From positions 625,470-689,469 of the forward strand of contig JAJLRJ010000015.1 of NCBI GenBank assembly GCA_024195265.1: a stretch of DNA of 64,000 bases, read 5' to 3'. This document shows positions 1-9,510 of the stretch, in pieces. Both the position numbers and the translations under genes were made by a program. Position 1 is the first letter of the stretch. Each line of letters opens with the position of its first letter. The stretch comes from Dendrophyllia cribrosa. Lineage: Eukaryota; Cnidaria; Anthozoa; Scleractinia; Dendrophylliidae. The notes beneath the pieces were generated by a model, which did not search any database, had not been told where the DNA came from, and was given only the letters and a program-made list of their open reading frames with translations.

Positions 1-530
1 TCAGTAATTACACTGAAATGCATGCATTGAAGACATATATATGTAAACAGCTAGGTCACTTTATATATGAAGCTTCAGAAAGACGAAACACTCTGTTGAT
101 CTCTGTTAGCACGGACTGCAATCACTGTATAATTGGAGTTTAATCTGTTTGTGTAATAGGCAATACTATGTATGTATATGGGAAACGAAGGTCACCGAAG
201 GGAAATGGATTTGAGTTCGAGATTACGAGAGGTTCAACTGGTCTCAATTGTGAAACTGTAGGTGCAAATTGCGCGGGATCATCGCGATCCAGAACTAACC
301 AGAACTGTCAGAACTGACAGAACTCTCGAGCAGAATCGGTTCAAAAACAAGCTAGGATCATCCAATTCGGAAAAATGTTTACGTTTATCCGCGTTTGTAG
401 ATCTTTATATATATTAAATAAGACATAAAAGCATCCTAGAATTTTACGGAGATTTTGAAGAAGAAAAGTCAGAAAAGAACTGTTTACTGACCATGACCTA
501 TGTCACCTATGGTGATTCTAAACGCACATA

Positions 531-1338
531 GGTGGGTTCATACTAGGGATGTCAGTAAACTTTAAGCACTCCGGAAGTACAAGTTATACTACTTGAGACC
601 ACTTAAGCGATAAGAGTTCATACTGGAATTAGAGTATTGAAGTTGTCAATTATGTTGCGCGGGAAATTTTATCAGTTATATTCAGCAGGCAAGCGAAAAC
701 TGTAGCAGCTAAACCATCATAGTTTTCATCATACGACCTCGAAATGCTAGAATGGCATGTATCTTAGGATTGATGATTTTGCTACTGCTGCGATAGCGGT
801 ACTTGTTATTTCATCTGCATCATCAGATGTGCATGGTAGAAGAAGAATTCAGAATAAGACGTAAATAAAGGCAAATGATGATGTCTGTGATGTTCATGAC
901 CATGAATTGTCAAAATGGACAAGTCAGCAGACTTTACTCTCGTCTTTTTTGGTCCTTGACTGTCCTCTTCTGTTGATATTTTCGGATCTTGGGGTGTCTG
1001 ACTACTCTCATAGATGTCTTTGATTGCGATGGCGTGCTCGAAGACAAACCGAAGTGCACAGGCGAAGTCAAAGCGTGTTTGCGTGTTTGCAGGTACATGT
1101 AGCGTGCGCTTATCTGCCGCGAAACTTTTTTGATTGACGTTAAAACTTCCGGAATGCATGTAAGTAAGCCCCTAAGGATAGTTGGAACTACACTTGAGAG
1201 TATACTTCGGCTCCTTGACCTCCTTGGGTGCGTTGCCATGGCCACTAAGGAGGCTACTTTAGATGGAATTAGACCCGTTCACATCTAAAGTACGATTCAA
1301 GTGTACGATTCTACTAACATCGCTAGTATGAACCCACC
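531..1338. mobile_element. Nested short inverted-repeat element inside the large element
   Basis: The segment starts with GGTGGGTTCATACTAG and ends with its reverse complement CTAGTATGAACCCACC, with weaker pairing for a few more bases. It lies in the long first intron of the large element's gene and is present at the matching place of the other copy (41843-42650), so it was there before the two copies separated. It contains an open frame on the minus strand (806-1159). The termini resemble PIF/Harbinger-type MITEs, but I see no clear three-base duplication, so the family is uncertain. Confidence 0.55.
806..1159 (-). CDS. Open frame of 117 aa, unrecognised, antisense to the host element's gene
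   Basis: This frame lies within the nested inverted-repeat element (531-1338) and runs against the direction of the large element's gene. The translation is identical to that at 42022-42375 in the other copy. The middle (about residues 10-75) has a mixed, protein-like composition, while the tail is His- and Phe-rich and looks non-coding. No motif is recognised. It could be a captured exon or a remnant of the element's own gene, or chance, since this part of the two copies is almost identical at the DNA level anyway. Confidence 0.25.
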   Translation of the reverse strand: MHSGSFNVNQKSFAADKRTLHVPANTQTRFDFACALRFVFEHAIAIKDIYESSQTPQDPKISTEEDSQGPKKTRVKSADLSILTIHGHEHHRHHHLPLFTSYSEFFFYHAHLMMQMK

Positions 1339-2012
1339 TGTTGCCACTCATCGTCGCTAACAATTATCTGTCATTGCTCGGTCAGAGTCCGGTCACGCAT
1401 AATCGTTCATCATTGATCATTGCTATTTTGAGACTTAAATTCAGTCAGAAAGTCAGGACAAAATAGTGCATATCCTTAGAATCCCTCTTTTCCTCAGAGA
1501 AAGAATTAAGCATATATATATATTCCAACTTTAATTTCATTTTTGACATTTCTAAGACCGTTTTAAGATTCGCTCTTCGTAATCTTCCGGAAACCGGACG
1601 TTCCACGCACAATGATTGTCAATGACAAAAAGGAAACTTCATTACGAAAGACATCGCAGCTGTCAAAGCCAGGCAAACACTGAAAAACAATTCTCACTAT
1701 CTTTTGCCTCAACTGATTCTCAAGCTGTCGCAGTGCCTGTATATTTTTCTGAATTTTCTGTCTTTTCTTGTAATCTTCACGGATATGTTTCTGTCTTTCC
1801 TGCGCACCACGACCGTGGATCAGAAAAAAAAAGGTGAAAAAGGTCTGAAAAGGCTAATTTTCGTTATCTAAGATCATTTGGTGACTTTGGTTTTTGAATA
1901 AAGATTTGTTTTGGCATAGTCGACATAGAGACAAATAAATAAAACATGATGCGATGCTTTGTTATCTATGACCCTAATTTCAACTTTTTAATGACTCCAC
2001 TTTTGATCTTAG
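1339..2012. other. Intron sequence before exon 2 (no gene seen)
   Basis: This AT-rich stretch follows the nested element and precedes the exon 2 acceptor (AG at 2011-2012). In the right copy the matching DNA is part of an intron of about 2.1 kb between exon 1 (43408-43300) and exon 2. Open frames here are short and of low complexity; I see no supported gene. Confidence 0.4.
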
Positions 2013-2600
2013 ATAAGTCAGATAAATATCCCGAGCGGTCTACAAGTGGCTCTGACTTTTCAGAAGTTTCTTCCTCTGACAATTGTTACGATTTGTCAGA
2101 AAGGAGCAGCCAGGGTGGACGGGACAGTCAGGGAAAACGCAAAACCAGCACAGAGCTGAAAACCTCGGAGGCCAAAAGACCCCGCCCAAGTTTTCAGGCA
2201 TCCATCTCGAGTTTTCTGACAAAGAGCGTCAATCAGCAAAGTGATGCAGCCGACAACCCGAGTTCCTTCACTGAGCTATCAGTTATGGCTATGGGTCCGC
2301 CATTGGACGCTTTAATTGAAGTGTTCAAATTTGGACATTCAAAACGCTGCTACTCCAGGTTTACTATTGTAACCTTTTCATGCACTACTGGTACTCTTGC
2401 CGAGTGCAAGCAGTTTGTGAAAAGGGACTATGGTGTAACAGGAGATGCTCGACGCGCAAACGTGGGCCAATTTAACATAGACATCGGTATCTGTGGGAGA
2501 ACCGATGTTAATGTTCCCACCTTCTTGGCCCAAACAGAGGCAGAATGGCAGAATGTTGTGATACGTCTGCGAAACTCAACCAAAGATTACATGCTTTTGG
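2013..2600 (+). CDS. Exon 2 of the large element's gene: Ser/acidic, NLS-like and PIP-box-like segment
   Basis: The exon is framed by an acceptor AG at 2011-2012 and a donor GTGAGT at 2601. Its phase fits exon 1 of the right copy, which ends in a single G that joins AT here to make a GAT codon. The first part is Ser- and Asp-rich, followed by a Lys/Arg-rich stretch (GKRKTSTELK, EAKRPRP) that looks like a nuclear localisation signal, then QASISSFL at 2195-2218, close to a PCNA-interaction box. The second half looks globular and contains KRDYGVTGDARRANVG; I do not recognise it. The 220-residue open frame is identical in the other copy (40573-41235). Confidence 0.6.
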
Positions 2601-2737
2601 GTGAGTAGTGTTTTTTTATTACAGCTAATTATTATTAAGTGCAAATATCGTAAAAACTCGTTCACAAACCTTAACGTTTTACCCGAGAAACGATTAACGC
2701 GACCATTAACTCACGCTACCTTCTTTGTCTACTCCAG

Positions 2738-4259
2738 TGCGAATTGTTGAGGTGCAATACCGGGCTGTTCCTGGTGTCCCAAGTAAGACCACGAAGGTCA
2801 TTAGGACAAAAGCAAGAAATGACCATTCTTCGAAGGATGAAGGTCTTTCAAAAGCTTTGAGGACATGGATTTAGGGTGACGGAAGAGTGCCGTTTGAGTT
2901 CGACCGCTCTCCTGAACAGGCAACTCGGCTGGAACGCTTCAAGCAAGGTATAACCGAGACACATTACTGTTTATCGTGTTATACATACATGGAACACATC
3001 GTGTTGTAATGTCTCTAAATATTTTTTAGATTGCGCCTGTGCTTTTGATGCTATGTTAAGCCATTTGACAAATCACTTCGTGTGTTTCAACAATTAACAG
3101 GGTCTAACAGAGGGTCAAATAGTTTGACATATGTGATGGTCATATATGTTTCCTGGCGATCGACGTTTGACGTCACTTTTCCTTTCTCTTTTGTGTCTAT
3201 TGGTACTAATAAGCACTAATCAGCACCCTCTGGAACACTCTTTCTTTAGATGTGGAGAAAAAGTATCCAGGTTCCGAGGGGCTCAATGAGCTGCAAGTAA
3301 AATGCGGCACCTGCCAAAGCATACGGACCTTAAACCGCCTTCGATACGAGAAGCACTTTGGCGATAGTAAGTATATATACGACCTTCTCTGCAAATTCTT
3401 AATTACATCTCTTCATGCAGCTGTAACTGTGATTTTCACTGACCACACTGAAAGAGCCAAGTTCTTCATTAACTGTTACATCCTCTTGATGGTCCTTGAT
3501 GGTGCGTTTTCTATTTGAAAAAACAAGTAATTCCAAGGAGTTGGGTACTTTTCGCTTTAGAGAGGGAAATTAACTTAGTTTTATGTGCTGAAAAGAGATT
3601 GATTTTCGTCGTTTTTTCAACAGATCACTGGTTAAAATGCCGCCCGATTGTGAAGAGTGGAGACATTAGGAGCCTGATAGCTCCCAGAACCGACAGAACC
3701 TCTACTTCGTCAGCTCAAGACAACGAAGACAGTTCAAAGTAAGTGCAGGTGGTTGGCGGAAACGGATCGAAAATGTCGCAAAAGTGACTATGGCAATAAG
3801 CCGAAATAAACTCTGTATCGCGAGATCCGGTACTAAAAACAACAATAAATGATCGTTTTATTGACGTCACTCTATCTTGAAAAGTATTACTACGCTTATT
3901 CTACGGATGCGCAATTTCCCCACACCACCTGCACCAATATCGAGGCCCTGTTAGGGATTTTAGGGATAAGGGATAACGGCGAAATTCAAACAGAGGTACT
4001 TTTAGGGATAAGGGACAACTGTCCTTAGCATTATAGGAATAGGGGGTAATTGAACCCTTCCAAACAGACACTAACAGGGCCTTAATATTATCCTTACAGA
4101 GATGGACATTCATACAACATCAAATGTAATTAGTTCTGATTTTAATTTCGCTGGTAAATATTTCGTAAACATTACGTTATTTAGGAATGGTGTTAGTGAC
4201 TTGGAGGACCAAACGTCACCAGACGATATCGAGAGTGACGAGGACAGCTTTCCTTGTGT
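2738..4259 (+). pseudogene. Exons 3-6 of the large element's gene, with a Cys/His finger and an in-frame stop
   Basis: Exons are 2738-2947, 3250-3366, 3624-3738 and 4185-4259; all introns are GT-AG and all phases join. Exon 3 contains an in-frame TAG at 2872-2874, and reading resumes sensibly afterwards (VPFEFDRSPEQATRLERF), so it looks like a nonsense mutation. The right copy has the same stop at 40307-40309. Across exons 4-5 lies a CxxC...H...H...C arrangement (KCGTCQS, EKHFGD, NHWLKC), compatible with a small zinc-binding module such as a BED- or THAP-like DNA-binding finger. Exon 6 is strongly acidic. Exact family unknown. Confidence 0.55.
3943..4081. repeat. Short inverted-repeat element in intron 5
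   Basis: The segment begins GGCCCTGTTAG and ends CTAACAGGGCC, with internal GGGATAAGGGA motifs. It lies wholly inside an intron and is also present in the other copy (about 39099-39237). It looks like a MITE, but no target duplication is evident. Confidence 0.45.
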
Positions 4260-4538
4260 GTAAGTTTATAAGCTGTTAACCGTTACTGTCGTTACTTATT
4301 GAAACATTACCAAATACAGCGAAAATCTCAGCTACGTGTATATCGAGTTGTCGTTCGTTTATACGCCAATAAACATAAATGACTACAAGCTAGCAGAATT
4401 TGTAATAAAAAGTTAAAAACAAAATATAAATTTGTATTGCTCAGGTTAATAGTTTGAATAGCTATGTCGTCTATTATTGAAATTACTGGGTTCCCTATTT
4501 GGATAACAGACCCTCATTATAACCAATATTTTTTTAAG

Positions 4539-5369
4539 GGTATTTGAAGATCTTGATCCCGTTGTGGTAATGCTACAGCAGGAAGTTCAGTCAAAGAGAC
4601 TTGGAAAAGATCACATTTTCTACAAGTGTGTGAAAGGCGCATTAGAGTTTGCTACAAAGTCTTCAAATCCCCGGGAACAGTTTTCCCATGATGAAACGGT
4701 GCAAACATATACGGAAACGTTAGAATTTCATGGCAAGCCTAAAACAATGAACTTGTTGAGAGGACCAGGCCACTTAAAACAAGGTCGTGGAGGTGCATTT
4801 AAATTCCAATGGAAAGACTGGAACCTTCCCTTTGTTCCATCAAAAACAACAAGGGACAAAACCAAAGCGGGCTATATATACTACCCGCAATGGTATTATT
4901 AAAAGTCTACTTGTTGCGTATTTACTTCTTGCGAGGCAACAAGAGAGTGGTGTTCAACCGCTATTGCAAACAACATCCCAAATGTTAATACCCGCAATCC
5001 CAGCAACGGACGGATTGAGTCTCAAAACCGGATTGCAGTTTGATAGGCGCATCAAAGAACTTGTGGGACTGATATTTCCAGTGGATGTCAACCATGTTAA
5101 GAACAATCCTAGCCCTGACCCTAACGAGCTGCGCAAATTGTTTGTAGTTGAAGCAAACGCTGCAGTTTTGACGACATTGGACAACAAACTGTCCTTGCCG
5201 ATTGGAAACGACTTCACATCAAAGGGTTTAAATGGCAATGACGTGAAAAATCGTATAGAAACTCGAGTGAAGCAGCTTCAAATCTGCCTACATTGCCTGC
5301 TTACCTCAACGGAAACTCGCGAAAATGTCATAGTGTCCTCTGGGGCAAATTGTAACCGTCACTGTGAAG
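4539..5369 (+). pseudogene. Exon 7: first acidic block of a DDE-like transposase, frameshifted
   Basis: The acceptor is at 4537-4538 and the donor GTAAGG at 5370. The reading frame runs to about 4875, where it must shift to the frame of 4787-5419; the change falls in an alternating TATATA stretch and is shared with the right copy. The downstream frame contains PATDGLSLKTGLQFD followed by ELVGL. This resembles the D...K.GL.FD....lvGf pattern after the first catalytic Asp in P-element/THAP9/KDZ-type transposases, with Asp at codon 5009-5011. The exon end carries Cys/His residues (CNRHC) that continue in exon 8. Transposase homology is my inference from motif order, not from a search. Confidence 0.5.
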
Positions 5370-5619
5370 GTAAGGCGTGGTCGGTACTCTTTTCGTTAGC
5401 ATACAAGGAAATCGGTTAATCGCTTTCCATGATGTGCAAGCCCTAGAAAATCGCAAATGTTAAACTGTAAGGGATACAATTCCCTTTTAAAGAAAGCCGG
5501 TATAAGATGAATAGAACTTTGAAAATAAAGTGTGTCGAGGGTAGCCTTAACAGCTTTTGAAACTCTATAGTCAGATTCAAAACAAAGTAGCTAGAATTAC
5601 ATGCATTAAAAAATAGGAT

Positions 5620-5621
5620 AT

Positions 5622-5663
<42 letters not shown>

Positions 5664-5700
5664 ATATATATACTCTAATATATATATATATACTCTATTT
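5620..5700. repeat. AT microsatellite in the last intron
   Basis: An almost pure (TA)n tract, interrupted a few times, directly precedes the exon 8 acceptor. The matching tract in the right copy (about 37496-37560) differs in length and interruptions, as expected for slippage. Confidence 0.85.
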
Positions 5701-5716
5701 CTGACATTGCTCATAG

Positions 5717-7416
5717 ATTGCACTCGGAATACTCAAGTGTGTAGGACCTGCGATGAAAGCGGCCAATCCTTTGTAGAGGCTCCACTTCGAGCGTGTCATC
5801 GTTGCATCGCCGCCGGAAAACAGTGTGTTAGTCTGTTTATTCCAGTGTGGACTGCTGATTGTGAAGAAAGCAACAAGCAAGCCATGCAAAGGTTAATAGA
5901 AGTGAAGAAGAACGGAACAGTTAGCGCCGAGTTGCAATTTTTATTGCCTTTACCAGAGGCAACTCACGTTGCAAAGTGCCTAAAAGGTAGCCTTGCGAAC
6001 TGGTCCTTGTTGAAGGCGGGAGAAAGATTCAACCTTTCCAACTTGAGGGTTTTGTACAATGACCCAGACGTTCAAATGAGAAAAAGAATGCGAGCTGCTG
6101 TTACTTTGGCTGCTGTGAGAAACCGAGACCGAATGTCAGTCCCTGACCTGCTCACTATCAACAAAGAATCCGTGCGAGTCATTTTACGAGAGGTGAGACA
6201 TACAGTCCAAACCCTGATTCCCGAGCCCTACCGACTCTACAAAGGAAACGCAAGAGGAGTTCTAATGCACCCAACAGGACTCTGTATTGCCCCTGAAGGG
6301 AAATTGATCATCACTGACAATAGCAAGTCCAGATTATTTCAAGGACGATTACATTACCCCGTAGATGTAAGCGAGCTGAGCAGCCATTTAAAGAACCCAA
6401 ATGGAGTAGCCTACCTCAACAGTACTGTATTCGTGGCAGACACTGGCAACAACCGGGTGGCATTTTTGATTCAGAATCCTGCTGTCCTCCTTCGACCAAA
6501 GAGTATGAAGGTGGACGATCTCCGACAACATCTGGAAGAACGAGGCATCTCATTCAGGAATCTGAACAGGAAGGAGCTGGTCAAACGCTTGAGTGACTGG
6601 ATTTCCAATGAGCAACGTAGACATGACATTGACGTCACCAAACTCAACTCCCTTCCACTGAGCGTGCCAACCATAACTCCTCTAGCTCTCTGTGGGTGTG
6701 GCGACGATCTACTGTTCCTTTCAGATTTGCAAAGCACCTCCATCAAGCAAGTAGCAATCGGAAACAATGGAGCAGTCTTAAAAGGAACTGTGGTCTCAGT
6801 TATACCCTTACCACAAGGCATTTTGCCATATGGTATTTCTGTTGCACACAATAACCTTTACGTTGCAGACTCAAGAGACAATGGTGGACTCATTTGTTTT
6901 AATTTGTCAGATGGTAGGTCCACGGTACTAGTCCAAAACAACTCTACCGAATGCCAGCGTATCCACGGTGTTTCTGTTTCAAATAGAGGTGACGTCATCT
7001 TTACAGACAGAGACGCAAGGAAAGTAAAACGGTTCAGAAACGGGACGGTCACTGACATTGCTGGCTCTGGTAGAACCCTATCTCAAGACGGTTCTTCCCT
7101 ATCAGCATCTTTCGTCCAGCCGACCGCTATTTGTGTCGAAGAGAACACGATCTATGTTTCCGATACTGCAGTTGGTCGAGTGTGCATAATCTCCCCCACG
7201 TCCTCTCTGTGTTCATACCTGGAACAAAACGATACTATCTGTACAACCTTCGGTATCCAGCTTCGTGGCACACCTCCTCAAATTGTTCCTATCAACCAGG
7301 GAATTACTGCTTTGCGTGCAGTCTCGTCATGGTTGAACGGTTGGGACGAGAGAAACGCGAGAGTCACATGGTCGCACAGGAGCAGTTCAAGGTCCTCAAG
7401 GCATTTCCTCCTCTAA
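5717..7416 (+). CDS. Exon 8: Cys-rich finger, second acidic block, NHL beta-propeller with SAP motif
   Basis: The open frame covers 5707-7416 (569 codons counted from 5707); the exon itself starts after AG at 5715-5716 in matching phase. In order: a CxxC/CxxC finger (residues 12-40), a PVWTADCEESNKQAM block (Asp 51) and LPEATHVAKCLK (His 87), which resemble the second Asp and the following His/Lys/Asn block of P-element/THAP9-like transposases. NHL-type repeats lie near 188-216, 230-256, 373-400, 419-447 and 469-497 (for example GVAYLNSTVFVADTGNNRV). A SAP-like helix pair lies at about 267-300. The last 20 residues are Ser/Arg-rich and probably out of frame. About ten residues differ from the right copy. 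Confidence 0.65.
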
Positions 7417-7435
7417 GAGCATATTAAGTGTTAAC

Positions 7436-8427
7436 ATGATAACTGAGACTCTGCAGTCGCTTAAAGAAACCATCGAGCACATCAATCCTGGTTACGTGAA
7501 CAAACTTCGCCTTGCGTCTTTGCTGACTCTGGTTGTAGAACATCTCTTCAGCAAAATGCGATCAAGGTACCCAACACCAACTGTCCTTGAGTACGCATAT
7601 CTCTTTGGTCCAACCATGAAAGAAAACGTAAAGCAGTTGACCAATTGTGGATTTCACTACTTTACAGCCCGTGCATCCTTTTATGAACTCCCTGAAGGAG
7701 GGTCCATAAGTTTAAACGAAATCCCCAGTGTTCCACAGCTTCCGGGAAAATCGATGTCTCTTGCAGATCAAAGGGCACTTTGCGATTGGAGAAACAACTA
7801 TGGCCAGTCAGTCCCGCAGGTAACTGTGAGGAATCAGTCCACAAAGGACAATGTGGGAACTCTGCCACTGTATTCTTACACACAGCCGGCGCCAATTCCC
7901 CAACCACTGACTTTCATGACTTCTGGCGATCTTGAAAGCACCAGTAGCAACGCCTCCACTGATGTCCTTTTCGAGTGTCAGACTGTTCTGGCAATAAAGC
8001 CAACTTTAGTAGCTGGATTCCATAGAGGACCCATTTCATCGCCATAGCTCAAGATCAGCATCTAACTCATCTGCCCAAGATTGACATTTATCTGCCATCA
8101 GAAAGCGACATCTTTCTCTTCACCAGAAATGGCACACTAGATTTGCCGAAGGAAGCAGTGCTTCTTGTTCTAGAGCACACTAATCCAGTTGGGGAAAAAG
8201 AGATAGTTTTGACCGAGGAAGTGTTCGAGGGAATAGCTGCTCTTGTAAATGGCGAAGCAGATTTGCGTGCAGAAGGTGGAGATCAGCTTGGTTCTTTATC
8301 TGACAGCGCAGAAATGTCGGACGAAGAATCCGATCAAACCGAAGATACGGTCTGTGTTGGAGATATTACATTACTCACTTCACGCCGAGGAAGGCATATC
8401 CGTCGCCCCATCAGATTGGACTTGTAG
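7436..8427 (+). pseudogene. C-terminal part of the same gene: candidate final Glu block, broken by a 28-bp deletion
   Basis: The frame 7436-8047 (203 codons) contains LTLVVEHLFSKMRSR and YPTPTVLEYAYLFG, which resemble the final block of P-element/THAP9-like transposases (E..F...R...PT..EF); the Glu codon is 7538-7540. Compared with the intact right copy (29801-30820), 28 bases are missing at about 8043. This causes an immediate TAG, and the frame resumes at 8143-8427. The protein ends in a basic RRGRHIRRPIRLDL. The link to exon 8 is unclear: three frames overlap between about 7340 and 7436, which fits one or two old frameshifts. Confidence 0.55.
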
Positions 8428-9510
8428 TTTGTTTCAGTGTTCATTTTTGTCGATATCATCGTTAAAAATATTGCCTGACTGATGTTGAAGGGGAAAAATA
8501 ACGCTGCGTGTGTTCCACGAAAAGTAACAGAGACTAGTGGCCACTAGTCACATAAGATTTCACTCTTAAGTAACATTACCAGACCCTATGACGGACATGG
8601 TCGAGAAGACAGCTGTGAGACAATGACCCACCACCAATGAACAGCCGCCAAAATCTCATCGCCTGATGAAAGTAACGATTTAAATCGCTATCTACACTCC
8701 GAGTGACTACATTGTGAGACAAAAAACAATTTATTGGTGATGATGAATATATAAAACAAGCGGCTACAATTGTATCCTACACTCATGCGCTTGCGTAAGA
8801 AAGTTTTATGGTTTATTTTAAACGGGTCACGCACCCCTTCCCCCCTCAACGAATTTTGTGTGACACACTAAAAAACACGCTAAAACACGTTTTCTGTATT
8901 CGCTTTGAATATTTAATTTATTGATTCCCGATCAAATACACATCGTGACACCAAAAAAAATGACGAAGAAAAACGAAGCCCATTTTCTAACCTCATGCCG
9001 CTTTGCGCATGAGTAACGACTGAAATACAAATGTAAGAATCAATGCTTCCTTCGGCAAATCTACATGAACTGCGGTGAAAAGAACGAAAGAGAATGAGAT
9101 CATCGCAGTTACATGCATTCAACTTAAGCAGTTGGAAAGAAGGCTTAGAAAAAAATAGGCTCAAACGGGATTCAAACATGAACAAACATGATAGTACAAC
9201 TTGAACTTCAAGGTCAGGAATTACGAGCTGCGCTAAATAATGACAATGATATGCAGGAAAAGCCAGCAAAATACGTGTTTGAAGTGGAAAAGGACGACAA
9301 TGGCAATAAACACTTATACTCCGAGCCATCAGGTACGTTATACTGAATGATTTATATATAAAGAGAGAAGCATAAGAGAAACCTTGAAGCGACAGCGACA
9401 TTTGTGTTCACTAAGAAAAACGACAGCGACATTTGCAACCGTTGCTTAGGCGACATCGGTACTTGAAAGGGTACGACATAGCGACACAGCTACCCCCCTT
9501 GGAAGGCCTC
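8428..9510. other. 3' flank and subterminal region of the left large element
   Basis: The region after the stop codon matches 28591-29800 of the right copy with several small indels. Near the end it carries repeated GACAGCGACATTTG and GCGACA motifs (9388-9485), then the terminal CCCCTTGGAAGGCCTC. The minus-strand open frame 8913-9401 is Cys/Phe/Ser-rich and differs from the right copy by indels, so I treat it as chance. Confidence 0.5.
9188..9332 (+). CDS. Possible small exon, unrecognised
   Basis: Reading from ATG at 9188 gives a hydrophilic, coding-looking peptide (EVEKDDNGNKHLYSEPSG) ending at a possible donor GTACGT at 9333. It lies in the subterminal part of the left large element, in the same direction as its gene. 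The right copy has lost 14 bases here and gained a 142-bp insertion, so it would be broken there. It is too short to assign; it could be a separate small gene or chance. Confidence 0.25.

Larger units (their letters stand above)
1..9510 (+). mobile_element. Left copy (partial) of a large TIR-bounded transposon with an NHL-propeller gene
   Basis: The stretch is a reverse-complement match to 28591-43180; position 1 pairs with 43180. Homology stops at 9510, exactly after the terminal motif CCCCTTGGAAGGCCTC, the same motif that closes the right copy at 43910. The window starts inside this copy, so about 730 bases including its first terminus and coding exon 1 should lie upstream. It carries exons 2-8 of one multi-exon gene on + (2013-8427). 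It lacks the two insertions found in the right copy and so shows their empty sites, at 7424-7427 (TTAA) and near 9198. That the ends are transposon termini is inferred from the boundary motif; no target duplication can be tested here. Confidence 0.7.

Noticed and set aside
8913..9401. 162-residue minus-strand frame in the left large element
   Set aside because: Cys/Phe/Ser-rich, in the subterminal repeat region, and not kept in the right copy, where an insertion and a 14-base deletion break it.
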